From contig CANQQU010000007.1 of the NCBI GenBank assembly GCA_947626085.1, positions 1-58,037 on the forward strand: a DNA stretch of 58,037 nucleotides, read 5' to 3'. Below are positions 51,083-58,037 of the stretch, piece after piece; the stretch's first letter is position 1, and every line of letters begins with the position of its first letter. A program made the translations under genes and the position numbers. The DNA comes from an uncultured Oscillospiraceae bacterium. Its GTDB lineage: Bacteria; Bacillota; Clostridia; Oscillospirales; Oscillospiraceae. A model generated the notes under the pieces. The model did not search any database. It was not told where the DNA came from and worked only from the letters and a program-made list of their open reading frames with translations.

Positions 51083-51925
51083 TTATTTTACCGGGGCGGC
51101 CTCCGGCTTTGTGTTGGCGATGAGCTTTTTGGGGCACACCGTGGCGCACAGGCCGCAGGAATCGCACTTGTCGTAGTCGATGGAGGCCAGGTTGTGGTCC
51201 ACATGGATGGCGTCGTTGGGGCAGATTTTCTGGCACAGGCCGCAGCCGATACATCCGGCGGTGCAGCCTCGGATGGTGACGGAGCCCTTGGCCTGGGAGG
51301 CGCAGGCCACCACCACGTTCCGCTTGCCGTACTCCACGGGGATGATCAGGTGCCGGGGGCACTGGGCCGCGCAGCTCATGCAGCCGACACACTTGGTGTC
51401 GTCCACCTTGGCCACGCCGTTGACGATGTGGATGGCGTCGTACTGGCAGGCCTTGGTGCAGTTGCCGAAGCCCAGGCAGCCGAATTTGCAGATCAGGGGC
51501 CCCCGGCCCGCCACCTTGGAGGCGGCCAGGCAGTCGTGGATGCCCTCGTACTCGCCCTTCATCTTGGCGCCGATGTCCTTGCCGTTCTCGTCCACGCCCT
51601 TGTACCCGGCGCAGCGGACCAGGGCCACCCGGCGGGCCACCTTCTCGGCCTTGACGCCCATGATCTGGGCCATGGTCTGGGCGGCCTCGTCGCCGCCGGA
51701 GGCGCACTTGCCGATGGGGGCCTTGCCCTCCAGCACCGCCTGGGCGTAGGCGGCGCAGCCGGAGTAGCCGCAGCCGCCGCAGTTGGCCCCGGGCAGGGCC
51801 TGGGTCAGCTCCTCCAGACGGGGGTCGGACTCCACATAGAACACCTTGGAGGCCACGGACAGCACCAGGCCGAAGATCAGGCCCATGCCGCCCAAAATGC
51901 CGATGGCAATGAGAATTTCCGTCAT
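51083..51925 (-). CDS. rnfB: Rnf complex subunit B (polyferredoxin)
   Basis: 280 residues: an N-terminal membrane helix, a 4Fe-4S domain of the RnfB type (GANCGGCGYSGCAAYA), a further cysteine-containing middle part and ferredoxin-like 4Fe-4S modules (CVGCMSCAAQCP, CIGCGLCQKICP, CDSCGLCATVCP and CTKAC). It is the likely entry point for electrons from ferredoxin. Last gene of the rnfCDGEAB operon, as is usual in Clostridia. Confidence 0.95.
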   Translation of the reverse strand: MTEILIAIGILGGMGLIFGLVLSVASKVFYVESDPRLEELTQALPGANCGGCGYSGCAAYAQAVLEGKAPIGKCASGGDEAAQTMAQIMGVKAEKVARRVALVRCAGYKGVDENGKDIGAKMKGEYEGIHDCLAASKVAGRGPLICKFGCLGFGNCTKACQYDAIHIVNGVAKVDDTKCVGCMSCAAQCPRHLIIPVEYGKRNVVVACASQAKGSVTIRGCTAGCIGCGLCQKICPNDAIHVDHNLASIDYDKCDSCGLCATVCPKKLIANTKPEAAPVK

Positions 51926-51938
51926 TTTTCGCCCCTCC

Positions 51939-52529
51939 TTAGAAAATCTTCAGGCCGGAGAAGCCCATGAAGGCCAGGGCCAGCAGTCCGGCGGAGATCA
52001 GCGCGATGGGGAAGCCCTCGAAGCTCTTGGGGCACTCGGCGTTGCTCACCCGCTCCCGAATGGAGGCGAAGAGGACGATGGCCAGGGTGAAGCCCAGCCC
52101 GCCGGTGACGCCATAGACCACGCTCTGCAAAAAGTCGTAGCCCTTCTGCACATTTACCAGGGCCGCGCCCAGCACGGCGCAGTTGGTGGTGATCAGGGGC
52201 AGGTAGATGCCCAGGGCCTGGTACAGGGCCGGGACGCTTTTCTTCAGGAACATCTCCACCACCTGGACGATGGAGGCGATGACCAGGATGAAGGCCACGG
52301 TCTGCATATACTCCAGATCCAGGGGGATCAGGATAAAGCGGTTGACCAGCCAAGTGGCGGCGGAGGCAATGCCCATGACGAAGGTCACGGCCATACCCAT
52401 GCCCAGGGCGGTGTCCATTTTCTTGGACACGCCCATAAACGGGCAGATGCCGTAGAATTTCACCAGGATGAAATTCTCCGTCAGCACGGCGGACAGGAGG
52501 ATCCCCAGTAGACTTTGAATGTAGCTCAT
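51939..52529 (-). CDS. rnfA: Rnf complex subunit A
   Basis: 196-residue membrane protein with six helices, related to RnfE by internal pseudo-symmetry. [20 protein letters not shown] and [12 protein letters not shown] are the family stretches; the conserved cysteines there are thought to hold an intramembrane cluster between RnfA and RnfE. Overlaps the rnfE stop by four bases. Confidence 0.95.
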   Translation of the reverse strand: MSYIQSLLGILLSAVLTENFILVKFYGICPFMGVSKKMDTALGMGMAVTFVMGIASAATWLVNRFILIPLDLEYMQTVAFILVIASIVQVVEMFLKKSVPALYQALGIYLPLITTNCAVLGAALVNVQKGYDFLQSVVYGVTGGLGFTLAIVLFASIRERVSNAECPKSFEGFPIALISAGLLALAFMGFSGLKIF

Positions 52530-53164
52530 TTTGCCGCCTCCTTATCCTTTTTCTCCAGGCGCTTGACCAGCCACTGGGACCCGGCGATGAGGAAGCCCAG
52601 GGTCAGAAAGCCGCCCACGGGCATGACCATCTGCATGGCGGGCAGGCCCTCCGGCAGGAGCCGGATGCCCTCGCCGCCGTTGAGGATGCCGCCGCCGAAG
52701 GTGCCGGCGCCCAGCAGCTCCCGAATGACACACATGACGATCAGGGTCAAGGTGTAGCCGATGCCCTGGAACAGCCCGTCCAGCGCCGAGGCCAGGACGC
52801 CGTTTTTGGAGGCGAAGGCCTCCGCCCGGCCCAGGATGATGCAGTTGACCACGATCAGGGGGATGAACACCCCCAGATTTTCCGACAGCTCCGGCAGAAA
52901 CGCCTGGAGCAGCAGATCCACGATGGTGACAAAGCCCGCGATAATGACGATGTAGGCCGCGATGCGGATGTTGCTGGGAATGACCTTCCGCAGGGCGGAG
53001 ATCAGCACGTTGGAGCAGATCAGGATGATGGTGACGGACAGGCCCATGCCGATGCCATTAAACAGGCTGGTGGTGATGGCCAGGGTGGAACACATGCCTA
53101 ATAGCTGCACCAGCACCGGGTTTTTGGTCAGCAGGCCCTCCATAAATTGCTTTTTCACATTCAT
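52526..53164 (-). CDS. rnfE: Rnf complex subunit E
   Basis: 212-residue membrane protein paired with Rnf[19 protein letters not shown] and [16 protein letters not shown] are diagnostic, including the conserved Cys residues. Six membrane helices are expected. 12 bases from rnfG. Confidence 0.95.
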   Translation of the reverse strand: MNVKKQFMEGLLTKNPVLVQLLGMCSTLAITTSLFNGIGMGLSVTIILICSNVLISALRKVIPSNIRIAAYIVIIAGFVTIVDLLLQAFLPELSENLGVFIPLIVVNCIILGRAEAFASKNGVLASALDGLFQGIGYTLTLIVMCVIRELLGAGTFGGGILNGGEGIRLLPEGLPAMQMVMPVGGFLTLGFLIAGSQWLVKRLEKKDKEAAK

Positions 53165-53176
53165 GCCGGTTCCTCC

Positions 53177-53734
53177 TTACCCGTTCTGGGCGACCCAGGC
53201 CAGAGCGATGTTGACGCCCTCGGTGACGGCCCGGGAGGTGATGGTGGCGCTGGAAATGGCGTCCACCTGCCCACCGTCCTTGGTGACGGCCAGGGTCCCG
53301 GACATGCCCACGAACTGATCCCGGAAGGCCTGGCCGTTGGAGGTTTTCGCCGCGGCCACGGCCCCCAGGCCGGCGGTCTCGGTGTGGGAGATGATGGACA
53401 CGCCCAGCACCTCCCCGGTCTTGGCCACGCCCACCATCATGTCCACGTCGCCGCCGAAGCCGGCGACGGTGAGCTGGATGGCGTAGCCGCTCTCCGACGC
53501 ATAGATCTGGGAGATCTGGCCGGTGGGATCGGAAAAATCGGTCTTTTCCTGGGCACTGGCCGCGTCGGGCAGGACGGCCGCCAGGGCGTCCCGGGCCTTC
53601 TGGGCATTGATCTGGGCGATGCGGTCCTCCGTCAGGGCGTTGACGCTGCCCAGCAGCAGCGCCATGACCCCGGTGATGATCAGCAGGGTCAACGACAGCC
53701 GCAGAATGTAGCCGAAGGTGGATTCCTTTTTCAT
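53177..53734 (-). CDS. rnfG: Rnf complex subunit G (covalent FMN)
   Basis: 185 residues: one N-terminal membrane helix (about 12-32) and an extracytoplasmic FMN-binding domain. The flavin-attachment site is SSATITS, a variant of the S(T)GAT motif with a threonine in the expected place. Overlaps rnfD by four bases. Confidence 0.93.
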   Translation of the reverse strand: MKKESTFGYILRLSLTLLIITGVMALLLGSVNALTEDRIAQINAQKARDALAAVLPDAASAQEKTDFSDPTGQISQIYASESGYAIQLTVAGFGGDVDMMVGVAKTGEVLGVSIISHTETAGLGAVAAAKTSNGQAFRDQFVGMSGTLAVTKDGGQVDAISSATITSRAVTEGVNIALAWVAQNG

Positions 53735-54729
53735 TTCGCCGCCTCCTTCTTGGGCGCGCCGAATTTCACCGGGCGGCCCACCTTATCCAGCAGCACCACG
53801 CAGGCGTTCATCACCAGAATGGCGTAGCTCACGCCCTCGTTGTAGGCGCCAAAGTAGCGAATGACCACGGTGATCAGTCCGCAGCCGACGCCAAAGAGCA
53901 CCTGGCCCCATTTGGTGACGGGGCTGGTGACATAGTCCGTTGCCATGAAGATGGCGCCCAGCATCACGCCGCCGCCCAGGACCTGCATGGCCATCCAGGT
54001 GAGCCGGTCGTTTCCCTGGGGGAACAGGAAGGCCAGCACCGCCACGGTGCCGATAAAGGCCAGGGGGATCCGGAGGGAGATCACCTTCCGGATCAGCAGG
54101 TACGCCCCGCCAATGAGCAGCAACAGCGCGGAGGTCTCCCCCAGGCACCCGCCCACGTTGCCCAGGAACAGGTCCAGCACGGAGGCGTCGGGGAGCTTCC
54201 CGGTGTGCATGGCGGCCAGGGGGGTGGCGGCAGTCACCGCGTCGGCGGTGGACAGCAGCCCCGCCCAGTTGTTAAGGCCGGGCTTGACCCAGGTGTTCAT
54301 GATCACGGGCCAGGAGAACAGGAAGGCCCGGGCGGCCAGGGCCGGGTTCATGAAGTTCTTGCCGATGCCGCCGAAGAGCTGCTTGACCACCACGATGGCG
54401 AAGAAGTCGCCGATGATGATGCACCAATAGGGGATGGTCACGGGGCACACATAGGCCAGCAGCACGCCGGTGACCACGGCGGACAGGTCGTAGACCGTGG
54501 AGTCCAGCTTCATGAGCTTCCGGTAGCCCCATTCAAAGAACACGCAGGCGGCGGCGGAGACCATGGTCACCAGCAGCGCCCGGAAGCCAAAGAAGAAGAC
54601 GCTTCCGATCAGCGCGGGGGTCAGGGCGATCAGCACGTCCCGCATGATGGTCTGGGTGGTGTTGGGTCCGTGGTCGTGGGGGGAGCTGGAAACGGTCAGC
54701 TCATAGAAGTATTTCATGGGAGCAGCCAT
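53731..54729 (-). CDS. rnfD: Rnf complex subunit D
   Basis: 332-residue membrane protein of the NqrB/RnfD family with about nine helices. KQLFGGIGKNFMNPALAARAF and the flavin site VTAATPLA (normally SGATPL; here Ala replaces Gly before the Ala-Thr) are visible. It carries covalently bound FMN and is central to Na+ or H+ translocation. 12 bases from rnfC. Confidence 0.94.
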   Translation of the reverse strand: MAAPMKYFYELTVSSSPHDHGPNTTQTIMRDVLIALTPALIGSVFFFGFRALLVTMVSAAACVFFEWGYRKLMKLDSTVYDLSAVVTGVLLAYVCPVTIPYWCIIIGDFFAIVVVKQLFGGIGKNFMNPALAARAFLFSWPVIMNTWVKPGLNNWAGLLSTADAVTAATPLAAMHTGKLPDASVLDLFLGNVGGCLGETSALLLLIGGAYLLIRKVISLRIPLAFIGTVAVLAFLFPQGNDRLTWMAMQVLGGGVMLGAIFMATDYVTSPVTKWGQVLFGVGCGLITVVIRYFGAYNEGVSYAILVMNACVVLLDKVGRPVKFGAPKKEAAK

Positions 54730-54741
54730 TTTTCCACCTCC

Positions 54742-56082
54742 TTAGGATTTGGCCGGCGCGGGGGCCGGTCTGGGGGGTGCGGCGTCCCGCAGACGCTGCT
54801 TGCCGGTGCGGAAGGACTGGACCAGGGGGATCCCGGCGGGGCAGGTGTAGGCGCAGCAGCCGCACTCGATGCAGTCCAGCAGATTCAGCGCCTTCAGCTC
54901 CTCCAGATCGTTTTTCCGTTCCGCCTGGTACATCATCAGGGGCATCAGGTGCATGGGACAGGCGTCCATGCACTTGCCGCAGCGGATGCAGTGGGGATTG
55001 GCCACATAGAACCGGTTCTGGGCCCCCAGGATGGTGACGGCGTTGACGCCCTTGGTCACGGTCACGTTCAGGTCGAACTGGGCCACGCCCATCATGGGCC
55101 CGCCGGAGAGGACCTTGTAGGGATTCTGGGAGTGGCCCACGGCGTCCAAAAGGTCATTGAAGCTGGTGCCCAGGGGGACCATCAGATTCATGGGCTGCAT
55201 GACGATGTCCCCGGACACGGTGACGATCCGGCGGACCAGGGGCATCCCATCGTAAACCGCGTCGTGGATGGCCTTGCAGGTGCCGGCATTGAACACGGCG
55301 CAGCCCACGGCGGCGGGCAGGCCGCCGGAGGGCACCTCCCGGCCCGTGATGGCATAGATCAGCTGCTTTTCCGCGCCCTGGGGGTATTTGGCCGGGAGAA
55401 TGTCCACGGTGATGCCGGTCTTGGGGTCGATCTCGGAAAGCAGCGCCCGCTTGGCCTCGGGCTTGTTGTCCTCCAGGGCGATGTGGGCGCTCTGGAGATT
55501 CAGAATTTTCATGACCACCTGCAATCCGGAGATCACATCCCCGGGGTACTCCTGGCACACCCGGTCGTCGGCCACGATGTAGGGCTCACACTCGGAGACG
55601 TTGACAATGATGGTGTCCACCTTGCCGATGCCGGAGCTGAGCTTGACGTGGGTGGGGAAGGTGGCGCCGCCCATGCCGACCACACCGCCCTCCCGGATGA
55701 TGTTCATCAGCTCCTCCGGGGAGAGTTTGTCCACTTCCTCGGGGGTGCGGGGGGTGAGATCGGGGCAGGGGGTGTCCAGGTGGTCGTTCTCAATGACCAC
55801 GCTCATCACCGTCATGCCGCTGGTGTGGGGCCGCATCTCCACCGCCTTGACGGTGCCGGAGACCGGGGCGTGGACGGGAACGCACAGGCCCTGGTTGTCG
55901 CCGATCTTCTGGCCCACCGTGACGGGGTCGCCCTTTTTGACCAGGGGCTTGCAGGGCGCGCCGATGTGCTGCTGCATGGGGATCACCAGCACATCCGGCT
56001 CCGGGAAGGGCTGGACCCGCTGCCCCTCCGCGTAAAACTTATTTTCTTTGGGATGGATCCCGCCGAAAAAGGAAAACGCCAT
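54742..56082 (-). CDS. rnfC: Rnf complex subunit C (NADH site)
   Basis: 446-residue peripheral subunit. An N-terminal GGIHPKENK domain is followed by a Rossmann-like FMN/NADH region (GEGGVVGMGGATFPTHVK-type, read EGGVVGMGGATFPTHV here). Two 4Fe-4S motifs near the C-terminus are CIRCGKCMDACP and CIECGCCAYTCP. In known Rnf complexes it passes electrons to NAD+. The ATG at 56082 is chosen because it follows GGAAGAGGTG and begins the conserved MAFSFFGGIHP. First gene of the operon, behind the promoter at 56129-56157. Confidence 0.95.
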   Translation of the reverse strand: MAFSFFGGIHPKENKFYAEGQRVQPFPEPDVLVIPMQQHIGAPCKPLVKKGDPVTVGQKIGDNQGLCVPVHAPVSGTVKAVEMRPHTSGMTVMSVVIENDHLDTPCPDLTPRTPEEVDKLSPEELMNIIREGGVVGMGGATFPTHVKLSSGIGKVDTIIVNVSECEPYIVADDRVCQEYPGDVISGLQVVMKILNLQSAHIALEDNKPEAKRALLSEIDPKTGITVDILPAKYPQGAEKQLIYAITGREVPSGGLPAAVGCAVFNAGTCKAIHDAVYDGMPLVRRIVTVSGDIVMQPMNLMVPLGTSFNDLLDAVGHSQNPYKVLSGGPMMGVAQFDLNVTVTKGVNAVTILGAQNRFYVANPHCIRCGKCMDACPMHLMPLMMYQAERKNDLEELKALNLLDCIECGCCAYTCPAGIPLVQSFRTGKQRLRDAAPPRPAPAPAKS

Positions 56083-56128
56083 GGATTCATTCACCTCTTC
56101 CGTTGATTTTCGCGCTTTCAATAAATAT

Positions 56129-56157
56129 ATCATACCGCAATTTTTTTGGTTTGTCCA
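56129..56157 (-). promoter_or_regulatory. rnf operon promoter
   Basis: The minus strand reads TGGACA (56157-56152), 17 bases, TATGAT (56134-56129), with an AT-rich spacer. It lies about 45 bases upstream of the rnfC start. The rest of the 240-base gap to asd holds only an AT-rich stretch and the asd terminator. Confidence 0.65.
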
Positions 56158-56244
56158 TAACCAATCCGGCAGAATCAACAAATTTGTGTGAAAAAGTATA
56201 GTTATATCGATATAAATTGATGGGATTCCCGGCACGCCGCCGGA

Positions 56245-56281
56245 AAAAGGAAGGCAGGCAGGAATTAGGTTCCTGCCTGCC
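56245..56281 (-). terminator. Terminator of the lysC-asd unit
   Basis: The minus strand reads GGCAGGCAGGAA-CCTAA-TTCCTGCCTGCC followed by TTCCTTTTTCC. Confidence 0.85.
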
Positions 56282-56324
56282 GTATGATAAGGGCGGATGC
56301 CCTTTATGGAAGGTTCTGCCGCTC

Positions 56325-57323
56325 TCAAAGGAGCAGCTCCGCGATCTGCACCGCGTTGGTGGCGGCGCCCTTGCGGATTTGGTCGCCGCAGCACCACAGG
56401 GCCAGACCGTTGGGGTCGGTCAGATCCGGCCGAATCCGGCCCACGAAGACCAGGTCCTGGTCGGAGGTGTCCAGGGGCATGGGGTACTTCTTGGCCCCCA
56501 GGTCGTCCACCAGACGGCAGCCCGGGGCGGCGGCGATAGCGGCCCGGGCCTCTTCCACAGAGACCGGCCCGTCAAAATGACAGCTGACGGAAATGGAGTG
56601 GCTCCGCACCACCGGCACCCGCACGCAGGTGCAGCTGACCTTCAGCTCCGGCAGGTGCATGATCTTCCGGCCCTCGTTCTGCATCTTCATTTCCTCGCTG
56701 GTGTAGCCCAGGTACTGCTCCGAGCCGATCTGGGGGATCAGGTTAAAGGCGATCTGGTAGGGGAAGACCTTGGGCTGGACCTGCTCCCCCCGGCCCAACG
56801 CCCCTACCTGGGCAGCCAGCTCCAGGGGACCCTCCGCCCCGGCGCCGGATACCGCCTGATAGGTGGAGGCGGTCATGGTACGGATGGGCCGGATGGCGTT
56901 CAGGGCGTTCACCGCTGTCACGGTGATGATGGTGGAGCAGTTGGGGTTGGCCAGGATGCCCTTGTGGAGCTTCACATCCTGCGGGTTCACCTCGGGCACC
57001 ACCAGGGGCACCTCCGGGTCCAGCCGGAAGGCGGAGGAGTTGTCCACAAACACCGCCCCCGCCGCCAGAATGGCCGGGGCCATGGCCTTGGCCACGTCGT
57101 TTTCCGCGGCGCCCAGCACCAGATCCACCCCCTGGAAGGCCCCGGGCGCGGCCTCCTGAATGGTCACGGCCTCTCCCCGGAAGGGCAGGGTCTTCCCGGC
57201 GCTGCGGCTGCTGGCCAGGGGCACCAGCTTCCCCACCGGGAAGTTCCGCTCCTCCAAAATTTTCAGCATCTCCCGTCCCACGGCGCCGGTGGCGCCCAGA
57301 ACGGCGACGGTGTATTCCTTCAA
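56325..57323 (-). CDS. asd: Aspartate-semialdehyde dehydrogenase
   Basis: 332-residue NADPH enzyme reducing aspartyl phosphate to the semialdehyde, the branch point for lysine, threonine, methionine and diaminopimelate. GATGAVG is the nucleotide loop, NPNCSTI holds the catalytic cysteine, and the later motif EEMKMQNEGRKIM fits the family. Start after TAGGAGG. It follows lysC by 19 bases, so the first two steps of the pathway are co-transcribed. Confidence 0.96.
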   Translation of the reverse strand: MKEYTVAVLGATGAVGREMLKILEERNFPVGKLVPLASSRSAGKTLPFRGEAVTIQEAAPGAFQGVDLVLGAAENDVAKAMAPAILAAGAVFVDNSSAFRLDPEVPLVVPEVNPQDVKLHKGILANPNCSTIITVTAVNALNAIRPIRTMTASTYQAVSGAGAEGPLELAAQVGALGRGEQVQPKVFPYQIAFNLIPQIGSEQYLGYTSEEMKMQNEGRKIMHLPELKVSCTCVRVPVVRSHSISVSCHFDGPVSVEEARAAIAAAPGCRLVDDLGAKKYPMPLDTSDQDLVFVGRIRPDLTDPNGLALWCCGDQIRKGAATNAVQIAELLL

Positions 57324-57342
57324 ATTGGTTTCCTCCTAAAAA

Positions 57343-58008
57343 TTAGATGGCGAAGCTCTCATAGAGCACCTGAATGGCCCGGGCGAAGTCCCGGTTGTCG
57401 ACCCCGATGATGATGTTCAGCTCGTCCGGACTCTGATTGATGATGCGGATGTTGATCCCAGCCCGGCCCAGAGCCCCGAAGAGCTTGCCGGAGATGCCGG
57501 GGCGGAAGGCCATCTGCCGGCCCACGGCGGCCACGATGGCGATCTGGTCGTGGACCACCAGGGAGTCGGGCCGCACTTCCTGCTGGATCTCCGCCAGAAT
57601 GGGGTACAGGCTGGCGGCGATGGCCTCGGTGGGCACCACCACGGACACGTTGTCAATGCCGCTGGGGGTGTAGTCGATGGAGATGTTGTGCCGCTCAAAG
57701 ACCGTGAGGATCTTGCGCAGCACCCCCACCTGGTTGCTCATGCCCCGCTTGGACAGGGACACCACGGAAAAATCCTTCCGCCCGGTGATGCCGGTGATGA
57801 ACCGGTCCGGGTCCTTGCCGCTGTCGAACCGTTCCCGGATCATGGTGCCCGGGTGGTCGGGGGCGTTGGTGTTGCGGATGTTCAGGGGGATGTTCTTCTC
57901 CCGCACCGGGTAGATGGCCCCCTCGTGGAGGACCTGGGCGCCGGAATAGCTCAGCTCCCGCAGCTCGTCGTAGGTCACTTCCGGGATGGGCAGGGGGTCC
58001 TTGACGAT
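57343..58008 (-). CDS. lysC: Aspartokinase, C-terminal part (5' end cut)
   Basis: C-terminal half of aspartate kinase, which phosphorylates aspartate upstream of asd. Visible are the end of the catalytic domain (PEVTYDELRELSYSGAQVLH) and two ACT domains (DFSVVSLSKRGMSNQVG and IAIVAAVGRQMAFRPG), the allosteric part that normally senses lysine or threonine. Frame-consistent coding runs up to about 58008 (IVKDPLPIPEV). Beyond that the sequence is the fold-back described separately and gives an in-frame TAG, so no genuine start exists here. Confidence 0.9.
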   Translation of the reverse strand: MVKDPLPIPEVTYDELRELSYSGAQVLHEGAIYPVREKNIPLNIRNTNAPDHPGTMIRERFDSGKDPDRFITGITGRKDFSVVSLSKRGMSNQVGVLRKILTVFERHNISIDYTPSGIDNVSVVVPTEAIAASLYPILAEIQQEVRPDSLVVHDQIAIVAAVGRQMAFRPGISGKLFGALGRAGINIRIINQSPDELNIIIGVDNRDFARAIQVLYESFAI

Positions 58009-58037
58009 CCCGGAAGTGACCTACGACGAGCTGCGGG
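57957..58037. repeat. Perfect 29-base inverted repeat at the window end
   Basis: 57957-57985 is the exact reverse complement of 58009-58037, with 23 bases between. The right arm stops exactly at the last base. Both arms carry the same aspartokinase codons in opposite directions, which is best explained by a fold-back at a contig end. Confidence 0.9.

Noticed and set aside
51083..56082. Na+-NQR complex
   Set aside because: Gene order C-D-G-E-A-B, the RnfB polyferredoxin and the absence of NqrA/NqrF show Rnf.

Overview
The window is a GC-rich chromosomal stretch of about 58 kb that reads like an anaerobic, spore-forming Clostridia member, most likely of the Oscillospiraceae/Flavonifractor-Oscillibacter type. 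That placement is an inference. It rests on spoIVB (sporulation), a six-gene Rnf complex, a split sodium-pumping oxaloacetate decarboxylase next to ATP-type PEP carboxykinase, rubrerythrin, a NifS/IscU/IscR set, a HrcA/CIRCE-controlled clpB, and high GC with strong Shine-Dalgarno sites. Nearly all sequence is coding. No CRISPR array, IS transposase or prophage genes were seen.

Layout. 1-8.8 kb: cysK (5' cut)-cysE, ogt, clpB with a CIRCE element, an intergenic stretch with a palindromic element and a candidate small RNA unit, spoIVB, free-methionine sulfoxide reductase, and nifS-iscU-iscR behind a candidate Rrf2 operator. 8.8-16.7 kb: a Cd/Zn P-type ATPase behind an ArsR-type palindrome, then on the opposite strand pckA-oadA-oadG-BCCP-oadB; the two convergent units are separated by a long imperfect palindrome. 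16.7-24.6 kb: a CsoR-type repressor, a LytTR/GHKL two-component pair, a heterodimeric ABC exporter, an AT-richer non-coding stretch, an HU protein and an unrecognised helical protein.

24.7-38.4 kb is the most distinctive region: an apparent eight-gene operon on the minus strand, read as FHA(TM), FHA, PP2C(TM), PP2C, protease-TM-FHA, and three transmembrane Ser/Thr kinases. The kinases have an N-terminal zinc ribbon, a kinase domain, one membrane segment, and ectodomains built from BspA-type leucine-rich repeats plus a CAP-like domain (two) or a beta-repeat domain (one). None carries PASTA repeats, so this is not the usual PrkC/Stp locus. It looks like a self-contained phospho-threonine surface-sensing module: kinases write, FHA domains read, PP2C enzymes erase.

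38.7-46.7 kb: rubrerythrin, galT, a GH13 glucosidase, beta-carbonic anhydrase, a cytoplasmic BspA-LRR/Sel1 protein, a small SpoT-like HD hydrolase, and tRNA-Leu(UAG). 46.9-51 kb: a six-gene operon murI-udk-HAD phosphatase-YhcH-DUF89-maltose acetyltransferase. 51-58 kb: rnfCDGEAB, asd and the 3' part of lysC. The last 81 bases fold back on themselves in a perfect 29-base inverted repeat running exactly to the end. This breaks the lysC frame and looks like a contig-end artefact.
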